A DNA stretch of 64,000 nucleotides from Thiosulfatihalobacter marinus (GCF_016019955.1 NZ_JAECRZ010000002.1:248001-312000), one strand, 5' to 3'. Positions 27,808 through 37,128 are shown, numbered from the stretch's first letter. Made by a program: numbers and translations. Notes: generated from the letters alone by a model not told the origin.

Positions 27808-28719
27808 ATGAAGATGCACATCGAATTCCGTCATTTGCGCACCGTGCGCGCGATCCATGAATGTGGTGGGCTGGCGCGGGCCGCGGAACAACTCAACATC
27901 ACGCAATCGGCGCTGTCGCACCAGATCAAGGGGCTGGAGGAACAGACCGGCGTAGAGCTTTTCGTGCGCCGGTCCAAACCGATGAAGCTGTCGGGCGCCG
28001 GGATGCGCCTGTTGCGGCTGGCCAACAAGATCCTGCCCGAGGTCGACGCGATCGAGGCCGAATTCAACGGGTTGCGCGATGGCAGTTCGGGGCGGCTGCA
28101 TATCGCCATCGAATGCCACGCCTGTTTTGAATGGCTGTTTCCGGTGCTCGAGGCCTTCCGCAAGACATGGCCGGATGTGGATGTCGATATCCGCCCCGGC
28201 CTGGCCTTTGACGCGATGCCCGCGCTGCAAAAGGAAGAGGTGGATCTGGTGGTCTCTTCCGATCCGGAAAACCTGCCTGGCATCTCGTTTTCCCACCTCT
28301 TTGATTACAACCCGGTCTTCGTCGCCGCCGCCCAGCACCCGCTGGCGGGCAAGCCCTGGGTCGAGGCCGAGGATTTTCGTGGCCAGACTCTGATCACCTA
28401 TCCGGTCGACCGGGCGCGGCTCGATATCTTTTCCCAGCTTCTGACCCCGGCCAAGGTGGAACCGGGCGCGATCCGGCAGGCCGAACTGACGGCGGTGATC
28501 CTGCTGCTTGTCGCTTCCAACCGGGGCGTATCCGTCTTGCCCGATTGGGTGGTGCGCGAGGTGAAATACTCGTCGGATTACGTCACCCGCCCGCTTACCG
28601 AAAACGGCATCACCCGCCAGCTTTTCGCCGCCACACGCGACGAGGATCTGGAAAAGCCCTACATGCGCGATCTGATCCGCCTTGCCGGGGAAGAGGCGCG
28701 ACGGCTCCAGGCCGCGTGA
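27808..28719 (+). CDS. metR: LysR-family transcriptional regulator, MetR-like
   Basis: 303 residues. The N-terminal winged helix includes HLRTVRAIHECGGLARAAEQ and NITQSALSHQIKGLE. The effector domain follows from about residue 90 (GRLHIAIECHACFEWLFPVL), which closely resembles MetR. MetR activates met genes with homocysteine as co-regulator. The divergent position beside metF strongly supports the assignment. ATG 27808 is followed by a second ATG at 27814; neither has a strong Shine-Dalgarno. Confidence 0.87.
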   Translation: MKMHIEFRHLRTVRAIHECGGLARAAEQLNITQSALSHQIKGLEEQTGVELFVRRSKPMKLSGAGMRLLRLANKILPEVDAIEAEFNGLRDGSSGRLHIAIECHACFEWLFPVLEAFRKTWPDVDVDIRPGLAFDAMPALQKEEVDLVVSSDPENLPGISFSHLFDYNPVFVAAAQHPLAGKPWVEAEDFRGQTLITYPVDRARLDIFSQLLTPAKVEPGAIRQAELTAVILLLVASNRGVSVLPDWVVREVKYSSDYVTRPLTENGITRQLFAATRDEDLEKPYMRDLIRLAGEEARRLQAA

Positions 28720-28723
28720 CTAC

Positions 28724-29230
28724 TCAGCGCCCCAGCGCCATCTCCAGCCGCGCCCTGATCAGGCGAAAAAACAGCCGTGGCGGAAAGCGGCGATAGGCCG
28801 GGGCATCGCCGGGCAGGGGCGTGTCGGCGGCGCGATGACGGATATTGGTGCGCATCTCGATGGCGGGCAGGTCGGCGTCGTCAAACCGGTTGCGGAACAG
28901 CGACACCCAATGGCCGGGGCGGAATTTCAGATAGATCGCGCTGTTGCAGCAGGTGGCGACAAAGCGCTGGGTCGGGGCAGTGTCACGCAGCTTGTGGCCC
29001 TGCAACACTTCCGCGCCCCGGATCACCCGGAACCTGTCGTCGCGATAGGTCAGGTACGATGCACCGCCATCGCTCTCCAACACGTCGCCCGCGCCCGTCA
29101 GCGCCTCGAGCCGCCGCCCGCCCGCCTGGCAATCGGCGCAGTAACAGACCGCCGTCAGGATCGGCGCGCCCTCTGCCTCGCACAGGACGGAACCGCAGCG
29201 GCAGCGCAGGGTGCGGAGCAGGGCTGACAT
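28724..29230 (-). CDS. GFA/CENP-V-like zinc protein (glutathione-dependent formaldehyde-activating family)
   Basis: 168 residues from ATG 29230, with AGAGG upstream. Zinc-binding cysteines are in LRCRCGSV (N-terminus), CYCADCQ (about residues 29-33) and CCNSA (about residue 94), the GFA fold pattern. The family is named for formaldehyde-glutathione chemistry, but most members are of unknown function. The C-terminal 50 residues after this fold are basic and poorly conserved. It ends 5 bases from the convergent metR stop. Confidence 0.7.
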   Translation of the reverse strand: MSALLRTLRCRCGSVLCEAEGAPILTAVCYCADCQAGGRRLEALTGAGDVLESDGGASYLTYRDDRFRVIRGAEVLQGHKLRDTAPTQRFVATCCNSAIYLKFRPGHWVSLFRNRFDDADLPAIEMRTNIRHRAADTPLPGDAPAYRRFPPRLFFRLIRARLEMALGR

Positions 29231-29593
29231 GGTGGCTGGCCTCTCTGACGGATGGGAACAATCCCACCATAGCGCGGCCCGGCAGGGGCGCCACCGGTTT
29301 TCGCCCTTCGCAAACGCCAGAAAACAGCGCCTGACCGCCGTTGCGATCTTGGTGCTGCAACCGAAACGGGGGGCGGGTCGGAGAATCCCTTGCGCGGGCC
29401 GCTTGCTCAAATGCATCAAAACTTTGTTACGCTGGCGCCCGGTGGCTTCAACGGACGGTTTCACGCAGCGATACCGACGCAATACCGACGTGATACCGAC
29501 GTGCTGCCGATTGCAGTGCGGCCTTGTTAACCTGGGGTTTCGGGGTGATTCGCGTGGCCGCGCGCAGCCTTGGGCCGCGCGCCGCGTTCAGGT
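29231..29593. other. 363-base intergenic region with a short tandem repeat
   Basis: No supported gene is seen between the GFA-type gene and the 3' end of the oxidoreductase gene. It contains three head-to-tail 11-bp units, ATACCGACG plus CA or TG, at 29471-29503. Short GC-rich inverted segments (GGCCGCGCG) lie near 29558-29585, close to the oxidoreductase stop. Confidence 0.5.
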
Positions 29594-30634
29594 TCAGATC
29601 ACCTTGACCAGCTGTTTGCCCTTGTTGCCGCCCTTCAGCATGGCACGGAACGCCGCCGGGGCGCTTTCCAGCCCCTCGGCGATATCCTCGACATATCTGA
29701 TCCTGCCTGCCGCCAGCGCCGGACCGGCCTCGCGCAGGAAATCGGGATAGCGGTCATAGTGGTTGGAGATGATGAAACCGTTCACCGACAGGAAGTTGAC
29801 CAGGATCGTGCGCCACAGGCGCGGGCCGGTGATGGCCTCGGTCGAGGCATCCGCCCCCAGTGCGCCGGCATTGTACCACGCGATCATGCCGCAAAGCGGG
29901 ATACGGCCAAAGGGGTTCATCAGCGGCAGAACAGCATCCAGCACCTTGCCGCCGACATTCTCGAAATAGATATCCACGCCCTTGGGGCAATGCTCTTTCA
30001 GGGCGCCGCGCAGGTCGCGCGCGGTGTCAAAGGCGCGGTGATCGACACAGGCGTCAAAGCCGTAAACCTCTGTCGCCATTCGGCATTTTTCCGCCCCTCC
30101 GGCGATACCGACCACGTTCAGCCCGCGCAGCTTGGCGATCTGTCCCACCATCGAACCCACCGGCCCGGTGGCCGCCGCCACGACCAGCGTTTCGCCCGTC
30201 TTGGGCTTGCCCAGTTCGGTCAGCCCGTACCAGCCGGTAAAGCCAGGCATGCCCAGCACGCCCAGCGCCGTGGAGATCGGCGCCAGATTGGGATCGAGCT
30301 TTTGCAGGGCCGGTTCCCTGGCAATGCCGTGGGTGGCCCAGCCGGTCATGCAGAAGACAAAATCGCCCGGTTGGTAGGCAGGGTGTTGCGAGGCGATCAC
30401 TTCGCCCACGGCGCCGCCTTCCATCAGCCCGTCAATCGGGACCGGGGCGGCATAGGATTTGGCATCGTCCATGCGTCCGCGCATATAGGGATCAAGCGAG
30501 AAATAGTGCGTTTTGACAAGGACTTCTCCCTCTTTGGGCGTCGGCATGTCAATGGTTTCCAGGCGAAAGTTCTCGTCAGTCGGCTCGCCCGTCGGGCGGC
30601 TGGCCAGCACGATGCGCTGCATCTTGTCGCTCAT
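29594..30634 (-). CDS. NADP-dependent medium-chain reductase (CurA/leukotriene B4 dehydrogenase-like)
   Basis: 346 residues from ATG 30634, preceded by AAGGAGA. N-terminal MQRIVLASRP, the YFSLDPYMRGRM motif, and the cofactor-binding AAATGPVGSMVGQIAKLRG are typical of the zinc-independent MDR group (YncB/CurA, prostaglandin reductase). FENVGGKVLDAVLPLM is also characteristic. It reduces activated double bonds of enones or enals with NADPH. It is transcribed divergently from the inositol monophosphatase gene. Confidence 0.87.
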   Translation of the reverse strand: MSDKMQRIVLASRPTGEPTDENFRLETIDMPTPKEGEVLVKTHYFSLDPYMRGRMDDAKSYAAPVPIDGLMEGGAVGEVIASQHPAYQPGDFVFCMTGWATHGIAREPALQKLDPNLAPISTALGVLGMPGFTGWYGLTELGKPKTGETLVVAAATGPVGSMVGQIAKLRGLNVVGIAGGAEKCRMATEVYGFDACVDHRAFDTARDLRGALKEHCPKGVDIYFENVGGKVLDAVLPLMNPFGRIPLCGMIAWYNAGALGADASTEAITGPRLWRTILVNFLSVNGFIISNHYDRYPDFLREAGPALAAGRIRYVEDIAEGLESAPAAFRAMLKGGNKGKQLVKVI

Positions 30635-30821
30635 GGCGTGTCTCCTTGTTGTGACTGTTCCACAAGGTGTGGGTCGCCCGCGCGCTTGGCAAGCCCGACC
30701 GCGCCTGACCCAGGGGCATGTGACGTGGCGTTCCGCGCGGATGATCGCGGCCGGGCAAGGCCCTTGGCAAACGGGGATTTGCGGCGTATACGCGCGCTCT
30801 GAGCCAAAAGGAGCCCCAGCC

Positions 30822-31613
30822 ATGCCAGGCAGCGCAAATCTGAATATCATGATGAAAGCCGCCCGCAAGGCGGCCCGTTCGCTGCTCAAGGACTTTCGCG
30901 AGGTCGAGAACCTTCAGGTTTCCATGAAGGGCGCGGGCGATTTTGTCAGCAAGGCCGATTTGCGGTCTGAGGAGATCCTGAAAGAGGCCTTGTTGGAGGC
31001 GCGCCCCACCTATGGCTGGCTGGCCGAGGAGAGCGAAGAGATCGCGGGCAAGGATCCGACGCGCCGCTGGATCGTCGATCCGCTGGACGGCACCACGAAT
31101 TTTCTGCATGGCCTGCCGCATTGGGCCATTTCCATTGCCCTGGAGCACAAGGGCCAGATCGTCGCCGGTGTTGTTTATGACCCCTCCAAGGACGAGATGT
31201 TCTATGCGGAAAAGGGTGAGGGCGCCTGGCTGAACGATAGCCAGAGGCTGCGGGTGTCGGGCCGTACACGGATGATCGAGGCGATTTTTGCCACCGGTCT
31301 GCCCTTTGGCGGAAGGGCCGACCTGCCCGAAACGCTGCAAGACCTGGCGCGCCTTTTGCCCGCCACCGCCGGCGTGCGCCGGTTCGGCGCAGCGGCGCTG
31401 GATCTCGCCTATGTGGCGGCGGGGCGGTATGAAGGGTTCTGGGAGCGTTCGCTGAATGCCTGGGATCTGGCGGCGGGTATGCTGATCGTCAAGGAGGCCG
31501 GCGGCTTTGCCGAACCGATCAACCCCAAGGGTGACATTCTGGAAGATGGCGAGATTGTTTGTGCCAACGAGCCGATTTTTGGCCAGTTTGCCAAGGTGAT
31601 CCGCAACGGCTGA
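30822..31613 (+). CDS. suhB: Inositol monophosphatase family protein (SuhB-like)
   Basis: 263 residues from ATG 30822, with AAAAGGAG upstream. Metal-site motifs are EESEE near residue 70, WIVDPLDGTTNFLHG near residues 84-98 and SLNAWDLAAGMLIVKEAGG near residue 210. It dephosphorylates inositol-1-phosphate and similar substrates; SuhB also binds the transcription machinery in enterics. The start is internal to a longer open frame that overlaps the divergent gene. It ends in copy D of the repeat element. Confidence 0.9.
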   Translation: MPGSANLNIMMKAARKAARSLLKDFREVENLQVSMKGAGDFVSKADLRSEEILKEALLEARPTYGWLAEESEEIAGKDPTRRWIVDPLDGTTNFLHGLPHWAISIALEHKGQIVAGVVYDPSKDEMFYAEKGEGAWLNDSQRLRVSGRTRMIEAIFATGLPFGGRADLPETLQDLARLLPATAGVRRFGAAALDLAYVAAGRYEGFWERSLNAWDLAAGMLIVKEAGGFAEPINPKGDILEDGEIVCANEPIFGQFAKVIRNG

Positions 31614-31619
31614 CGGTGC

Positions 31620-31686
31620 GGGGGCTTTGCCCCGTCACGAGGCAAGCTCGTGACTCCCCAGGATATTTTTGGCCAAAAGAAGGACC
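31620..31686 (+). repeat. Gene-end repeat element, copy D
   Basis: Hairpin GGGGC-TTT-GCCCC (31621-31633) is followed by GTCACGAG/CTCGTGAC (31634-31641 with 31647-31654) and then CTCCCCAGGATATTT, TT and GGCCAAAAGAAG (about 31655-31682). It begins 7 bases after the suhB-like stop and ends just before the convergent rhomboid gene. Confidence 0.7.
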
Positions 31687-31701
31687 GGGTGCGCGCGGGT
31701 G

Positions 31702-32448
31702 TCAGCGGCGGCGGCGCACCGTGGGGATTGAGCTTTGCGTGAGCTTGTATCTGGCTTCGGGGTGAGGCGGCTGACCTGCGTTACGACGCCAGAAACGCGG
31801 CCCGCCCCGGCGCAACCAAAGCGGCAGCGCCAGGAGCGCGCCGGAAATGAACCCGCCTGAATGGGCCCAATAGGCCACGCCGCCGCTGGCGGTGTCCATG
31901 CCCGCGCTGCCGACCAGTTGCAGCGCGAACCACAGCCCCAGCATCAGCCAGGCCGGAACCGTGAAGATCTTGAAGAAGATGATGATGATCAGCAGCACAT
32001 CCACCCGTGCCCTGGGAAACATCAGAAGATATCCACCCATCACCCCGGCGATCGCCCCGGATGCGCCCACCATGGGCACGTTGGAATAGGGGTTGGCCGC
32101 CATCTGGCCCAGCCCTGCCGCCAGCCCGGCCAGCAGGTAGAAGACCAGAAAGCCGACATGGCCCATCTCGTCTTCCAGGTTGTCACCAAAGATCCACAGA
32201 AACAGCATGTTGCCCGCCAGGTGCATGAGGCCGCCATGCAGGAACATGGAGGTGATCAGCGTATGCAGGTTGTAGCCGTAATACACCTCGCCCGGGATCA
32301 GCGCCCAGGTCTGAAATATCCGGGCGAGCGCATAGTCATCGCCCATAAGGTGCCAATAGCTGAGAAAGACCCCGGTATTCAGGAGGATCAGAGTATAGAC
32401 GACAAAGGGTCTGCGCCCCGACGGGTTGTGATCGCGGATCGGAAACAT
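31702..32448 (-). CDS. Rhomboid-family intramembrane serine protease
   Basis: 248 residues with about six TM segments. The catalytic Ser is in GASGAIAG near residue 129 and the catalytic His in YWAHSGGF near residue 192. The L1 loop and oxyanion-side HGGLMHLAGNMLFL are present. It cleaves membrane substrates within the bilayer. The C-terminal tail is basic (ending RRRR). It is 31 bases upstream of the stop of putA on the same strand, in order putA then rhomboid. Confidence 0.9.
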   Translation of the reverse strand: MFPIRDHNPSGRRPFVVYTLILLNTGVFLSYWHLMGDDYALARIFQTWALIPGEVYYGYNLHTLITSMFLHGGLMHLAGNMLFLWIFGDNLEDEMGHVGFLVFYLLAGLAAGLGQMAANPYSNVPMVGASGAIAGVMGGYLLMFPRARVDVLLIIIIFFKIFTVPAWLMLGLWFALQLVGSAGMDTASGGVAYWAHSGGFISGALLALPLWLRRGGPRFWRRNAGQPPHPEARYKLTQSSIPTVRRRR

Positions 32449-32479
32449 GCGTCGAGCCTGCGATCAAACGGGAGGGGCG

Positions 32480-35400
32480 TCAAGCGGCCCCACCCAGCAG
32501 CGCGGCGTTTCCGCCCGCTGCGGTTGTATCCACGCAGACATGGCGTTCGCCGCGCACCCGCGCCACGTCGGGCATGCCTGTGATCACGGGCAGGATCGGG
32601 CCGGGACGCCGGGACAGGGCAATTTCGTATTCGCGGGCGAGTTCCGTATCGCCCCAGCACAACACGCCGGAGATACCGGTCAGCCGTTCCAGCGCCTCGG
32701 GCGCAACCGCGCCGGTTGCGGCCACGGCGCGGCCGCCAAGCGATTGCACGGTTTCGGCTTGCCGTCTTGCCGTATCGGCGCCGGGACCAAGGCACAATAG
32801 CGGGGGGCGGGCGAAGGTGGACAGGCGGTTGGATTCCCCGGTCGGTCCGGGCAGCACAATCGACTGGACAGCGTCACCCGGCGGGCATTTTGCGATCAGG
32901 TCGGTCAATGCGTCCATGGGCATCGGCGTGCGCCATGTGCCCCCGGTCTGTGGGGCGCGCGCCGAGAAGCGCGGCAGGTAGTGTGGCCCGCCCGCCTTGG
33001 GGCCGGTGCCCGACAGGCCCTCGCCGCCAAAGGGCTGGCTGCCGACAATGGCGCCGATCTGGTTGCGGTTGACGTAGATATTGCCCGCATGAATCCGGTC
33101 CGATACGTGCTGCACCCGGTCATCGATCCGGGTTTGCAGGCCAAAGGTGAGGCCATAGCCAGTGGCGTTGATCGCGTCGATCACCGTGTCCAGTTCCGCG
33201 GATTTGAATGTGGCGACATGCAGGACCGGGCCGAAGATTTCGCGTTCCAGATCGCCAATCCCGTTCACCCGGATCAGGGTGGGGGCAATGAACGTGCCGG
33301 TTTGCGGAGTGGGCAGTTGGAACAGCACCCGTCCTTGGATCTGGGCCTGTGCAATGTGATCGGCGATGCCCCGGCGCGCGGTTTCGTCGATCACCGGGCC
33401 GCTGTCGGTGGAAAGCGCCCAGGGATCACCAAGCGTTAACTCTTTCATGGCACCTTTCAGCATGGTCAGCAGCCCGTCGGCGATGTCGTCCTGCACGTAA
33501 AGACACCGCAGGGCCGAGCAGCGCTGACCAGCGGATTGAAACGCGCTTTCGATGATCGCGGCAACGGCCTGTTCGGGCAGGGCGGTCGAATCCACGATCA
33601 TCGCGTTCAGCCCGCCGGTTTCCGCGATCAGCGGCGCGCCGGGGGCGAGATGGGTGGCCATGGCGGCGCGAATGCGTTGCGCAGTGGCGGTGGACCCGGT
33701 GAAGGCAACGCCGTTCACGCGCGGATCCGAGGTGAGCGCGGCACCCACGGTCGCGCCGGCACCGGGCAGGTATTGCAGCGCCGTGCGCGCAACACCTGCC
33801 TCGTGCAACAGCTGTATAGCGCGATGCGCGATCAGCGGCGTCTGGTCGGCGGGCTTGGCCAGAACCGCGTTGCCCGCCGCCAGGGCCGCCGCGATCTGGC
33901 CCGAGAAGATCGCAAGCGGGAAATTCCACGGGCTGATGCAGGTGAACACGCCGGCGGGGGGGGCTTCGGGCGCGTTCGCACCGTAGTACCGCAGGAAATC
34001 CACCGCTTCGCGCAATTCGGCGACGGCATCCAGCGGGGTCTTGCCTGCCTCGCGCGCCAGGAGGGCGAAGAATTCGCCGAAATGCGCCTCGTAAAGATCG
34101 GCGGCGCGGTTCAGGATAGTCTTGCGTTCTTGCGCCGAAACCGCCCAGGGCGTGGCCGCTGCCAGGGCGGTCTCGATATCGGCCGGGCTGGCATGGGCCA
34201 CGGTGCCCGGTGAATCCGACGGCAGGTAAGGGTTTGTCACCGGTTCCGCCGCCTTGGGTGCGGTTTGCCCTGCAATCAGGGGAGTGGCCTGCCATTGGGC
34301 CGCACGGTAGGGCGCCCGCGCCTTTTCGAGCTGCTCAAGTGTGGGGACATCCGTCAGGTCAAACCCCTTGGAATTCACCCGCTCGGGCGCAAAAAGTTCG
34401 GGGCCGCGCGGCAGATGCGGCGCCGGATCGTCAAGCGCCTCGAACGGATCGCGGGCGACGGTTTCGGCGGGCACGTCCGCGTCGACAATCTGGTTCACAA
34501 ACGAGCTGTTGGCGCCGTTTTCCAGCAGGCGGCGCACCAGATAGGCCAGCAGATCGCGATGCGCGCCAACCGGCGCATAAATGCGGCAGCGGGTGTCGCG
34601 CGTGGTCAGAACGATGTCGTGCAGCGCCTCGCCCATACCGTGCAAGCGTTGGAATTCAAAAGCGGATTTGTCGCTGGCCATGTCCAGGATCGCGGCCACC
34701 GTATGGGCGTTGTGGGTGGCAAATTGAGGGTAAATCCGGTCGGTCATGCCCAGCAGTTTGCGCGCGTTGGCGATATAGCTGACATCGGTCGCCGCCTTGC
34801 GGGTAAAGACGGGAAACCCGTCAATGCCCAGAACCTGCGCCCGCTTGATCTCGGTATCCCAATAAGCCCCCTTGACCAGACGCACCATGATCCTGCGGTC
34901 CAGCCTGTGCGACAGCTCGTAAAGGTAATCCAGCGTGGCCCCGGCGCGCTTGCCATAGGCCTGCACCACCACGCCGAACCCGTCCCATCCGGCCAGGGCG
35001 GGCTCTCCCAGAACCGCCTCGATCACGTCCATCGAAATGGACAGGCGGTCGGCCTCTTCCGCGTCGATATTCAGCCCCATTCCGGCGGATTTCGCCAGCA
35101 GCGCAAGCGAGCGCAGGCGTGGCACCAACTCGTCCATCACGCGGGCGCGCTGGGCGATTTCATAGCGCGGATGCAGGGCCGACAGCTTGACCGAGATGCC
35201 GGGATTGTTGCGGATGTCGTCGTCGCTACAGGCCGCGGCGATGGCCGTGATCGCGCGCGAATAGGCGAGGTGATAGCGCATGGCGTCAGCGTCGGTCCTG
35301 GCGGCTTCGCCTAGCATGTCATAGGAATAGGTGTATCCCTTTTTCTCCATGTTCGCAGCGCGTTGCATGGCCGATGTGATGCTTTCACCCAGCACGAACT

Positions 35401-35902
35401 GTCGCCCCATTTCCTTCATGGCGCGCGCCACGGCGGTGCGGATTACCGGCTCGCCCAGCCGCTTGACCGCACCGCGCAAGCTGCCGATCAGGCCGGGCTC
35501 GCGATCCTCCAGAACCTTGCCGGTCAGCATCAGCGCCCAGGTCGAAGCGTTGACCAATGACGAGGTGGAATGCCCCAGATGGCGCCCCCAATCGGACGGG
35601 GCGATCTTGTCCTCGATCAGCGCATCGATGGTTTCCGCGTCCGGCACACGCAACAACGCCTCGGCCAAGCACATCAGCGCGATGCCCTCGTCGGTCGACA
35701 GGCCGTATTCGGCCAGAAAAACCTCCATCAGCCCCGGCTGTGTCCGGTCGCGAATGGCGCGCACCAGATCGGCGGCCCGGGCGCTGATGCGGGCGCGGTC
35801 CTCGGGCGACAGGGCGGCCTCGGCCACCAGGCGATCCAGCAGCGCGGCCTCGTCGCAATAGGTGGTGGTATCGATCAGGGTGCGGGCTTGGGAACGGGGC
35901 AT
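32480..35902 (-). CDS. putA: Bifunctional proline dehydrogenase/1-pyrroline-5-carboxylate dehydrogenase
   Basis: 1140 residues. The proline dehydrogenase barrel covers about 100-440 (VRLVKGAYWDTEIKRA, LATHNAHTV). The aldehyde dehydrogenase domain covers about 530-1000, with catalytic Glu in AETGGLNAMIVD and Cys in SAGQRCSALRC. It oxidises proline to glutamate. There is no N-terminal ribbon-helix-helix DNA-binding domain, so regulation falls to the divergent Lrp-type gene. ATG 35902 is chosen because GGAG overlaps the alternative ATG at 35914 and is well spaced for 35902. Confidence 0.94.
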   Translation of the reverse strand: MPRSQARTLIDTTTYCDEAALLDRLVAEAALSPEDRARISARAADLVRAIRDRTQPGLMEVFLAEYGLSTDEGIALMCLAEALLRVPDAETIDALIEDKIAPSDWGRHLGHSTSSLVNASTWALMLTGKVLEDREPGLIGSLRGAVKRLGEPVIRTAVARAMKEMGRQFVLGESITSAMQRAANMEKKGYTYSYDMLGEAARTDADAMRYHLAYSRAITAIAAACSDDDIRNNPGISVKLSALHPRYEIAQRARVMDELVPRLRSLALLAKSAGMGLNIDAEEADRLSISMDVIEAVLGEPALAGWDGFGVVVQAYGKRAGATLDYLYELSHRLDRRIMVRLVKGAYWDTEIKRAQVLGIDGFPVFTRKAATDVSYIANARKLLGMTDRIYPQFATHNAHTVAAILDMASDKSAFEFQRLHGMGEALHDIVLTTRDTRCRIYAPVGAHRDLLAYLVRRLLENGANSSFVNQIVDADVPAETVARDPFEALDDPAPHLPRGPELFAPERVNSKGFDLTDVPTLEQLEKARAPYRAAQWQATPLIAGQTAPKAAEPVTNPYLPSDSPGTVAHASPADIETALAAATPWAVSAQERKTILNRAADLYEAHFGEFFALLAREAGKTPLDAVAELREAVDFLRYYGANAPEAPPAGVFTCISPWNFPLAIFSGQIAAALAAGNAVLAKPADQTPLIAHRAIQLLHEAGVARTALQYLPGAGATVGAALTSDPRVNGVAFTGSTATAQRIRAAMATHLAPGAPLIAETGGLNAMIVDSTALPEQAVAAIIESAFQSAGQRCSALRCLYVQDDIADGLLTMLKGAMKELTLGDPWALSTDSGPVIDETARRGIADHIAQAQIQGRVLFQLPTPQTGTFIAPTLIRVNGIGDLEREIFGPVLHVATFKSAELDTVIDAINATGYGLTFGLQTRIDDRVQHVSDRIHAGNIYVNRNQIGAIVGSQPFGGEGLSGTGPKAGGPHYLPRFSARAPQTGGTWRTPMPMDALTDLIAKCPPGDAVQSIVLPGPTGESNRLSTFARPPLLCLGPGADTARRQAETVQSLGGRAVAATGAVAPEALERLTGISGVLCWGDTELAREYEIALSRRPGPILPVITGMPDVARVRGERHVCVDTTAAGGNAALLGGAA

Positions 35903-35937
35903 GGCGAACTCCATTGAATTGACATAGTATACGTGGC

Positions 35938-36002
35938 ATTTGGCAGGCGGATTTGCCGAATTTTGGGATTTGGCGGGCGGAATGGCTGAAAATGGCGGGC
36001 GA
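35938..36002 (+). repeat. Three direct repeats in the putA/putR control region
   Basis: ATTTGGCAGGCGGA (35938-35951), ATTTGGCGGGCGGA (35968-35981) and a partial AATGGCGGGCGA (35991-36002) lie between the divergent genes. The first two start 30 bases apart, about three helical turns, so they face the same side of the DNA. This suits binding of an Lrp-type octamer such as the adjacent regulator. Confidence 0.45.
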
Positions 36003-36006
36003 AACG

Positions 36007-36480
36007 ATGCAAATTGAACAGGTGGCTCTGGATCGGTTCGATCGCGCGATTCTGGAGGTTCTGGCGGCGGACGGGCGGGTTTCGATCACCGATCTGGCCC
36101 AGCAGATCGGCCTGTCCAAAAGCCCAACCCAGGCCCGGCTGCGCCGGCTGGAAAAGGAGGGCGTGATCACCGGGTACCGCGCCCTGCTGGATCCGGTGCG
36201 GCTGGGGCTGGACCATGTCGCCTTTGTCGAGGTCAAGCTGACCGACACGCGCGAAGCGGCGCTGCGGGCCTTCAACAAGGCCGTGGCACAGGTGCCCGAA
36301 ATCGAGCAGGCGCATATGATCGCCAGCCATTTCGATTACCTGCTCAAGGTGCGCACCCGCGATATGGCGGCCTATCGCGCCGTGCTGGGCGAAAGGATTT
36401 CCGCACTGCCGCATGTGGCCAGCACGTCGACCTATGTGGCGATGGAGGCGGTCAAGGATACCGGCCTCGCAGAGATGTGA
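36007..36480 (+). CDS. putR: Lrp/AsnC-family regulator, PutR-like
   Basis: 157 residues. The helix-turn-helix is ISITDLAQQIGLSKSPTQAR with LEKEGVITGYRALLD. The C-terminal RAM domain has VAFVEVKL and IASHFDYLLKVRTRD, ending HVASTSTYVAMEAVKD. In alphaproteobacteria a divergent Lrp-type PutR activates putA when proline is present. ATG 36007 (MQIEQVALDRFDRAIL) is preferred; 35992 is possible. Both lie inside or beside the repeated control sequence. Confidence 0.88.
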   Translation: MQIEQVALDRFDRAILEVLAADGRVSITDLAQQIGLSKSPTQARLRRLEKEGVITGYRALLDPVRLGLDHVAFVEVKLTDTREAALRAFNKAVAQVPEIEQAHMIASHFDYLLKVRTRDMAAYRAVLGERISALPHVASTSTYVAMEAVKDTGLAEM

Positions 36481-36517
36481 CTTGGTTGAGGGCAGCCCTG
36501 CATGGCAGAATTTCAGG

Positions 36518-37069
36518 ATGAAACCCGTATTTGTTGCCTTGCTGTTCTTGTCCACCCCGGCCTGGGCCTGTCCCGACGCCCCGGATCACAGCGCGCCGCT
36601 GAACGCACTGATCGCCCGGTTGCAAGCGGCGCCGGACGAGGCATCGGCGCAGGTGATTGCCAACCAGATGTGGGCGTATTGGGCCGATGCGCCTGACGAC
36701 GCGGCTCAAGAGATCCTGGACCAGGGCATGACCCGGCGCGCGGCCTGGGATCTTCTGGGCGCGCGCGAGGATTTCGACAGGCTGGTGGACTATTGCCCGG
36801 ATTACGCGGAAGGGTACAACCAGCGCGCCTTTGTCAATTTCCTGCGCGGTGATTTTGCGGCGGCACTACCCGATCTTGAAAAGGCACTGAGCCTGTCTCC
36901 CAATCACATCGGTGCCCTGTCCGGGCGGGCGCTGACACTGGTGGGGCTGGGGCGCGATGCCGAAGCACAGGATGCGCTGGCGCAGGCGCTGGAACTCAAC
37001 CCATGGCTGCCGGAACGCAGCCTGTACCGCGCACCGGAAAGCCGACACAAATCCGGTCAGGAACTCTAG
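36518..37069 (+). CDS. Exported TPR-repeat protein
   Basis: 183 residues with a short signal peptide (MKPVFVALLFLSTPAWA/C). The cleaved product would start with Cys but lacks a clear lipobox. TPR-like helices fill about residues 100-165: AEGYNQRAFVNFLRGDFAAALPDL, then IGALSGRALTLVGLGRDAEAQDAL. TPRs mediate protein contacts; a partner is not identifiable. It follows the regulator by 37 bases. Function unknown. Confidence 0.72.
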   Translation: MKPVFVALLFLSTPAWACPDAPDHSAPLNALIARLQAAPDEASAQVIANQMWAYWADAPDDAAQEILDQGMTRRAAWDLLGAREDFDRLVDYCPDYAEGYNQRAFVNFLRGDFAAALPDLEKALSLSPNHIGALSGRALTLVGLGRDAEAQDALAQALELNPWLPERSLYRAPESRHKSGQEL

Positions 37070-37128
37070 CCTTCCTCGCTTTACACCGAATTCGCATTGG
37101 GTATTGTCGCGCAACCGTCATCAGGCAG

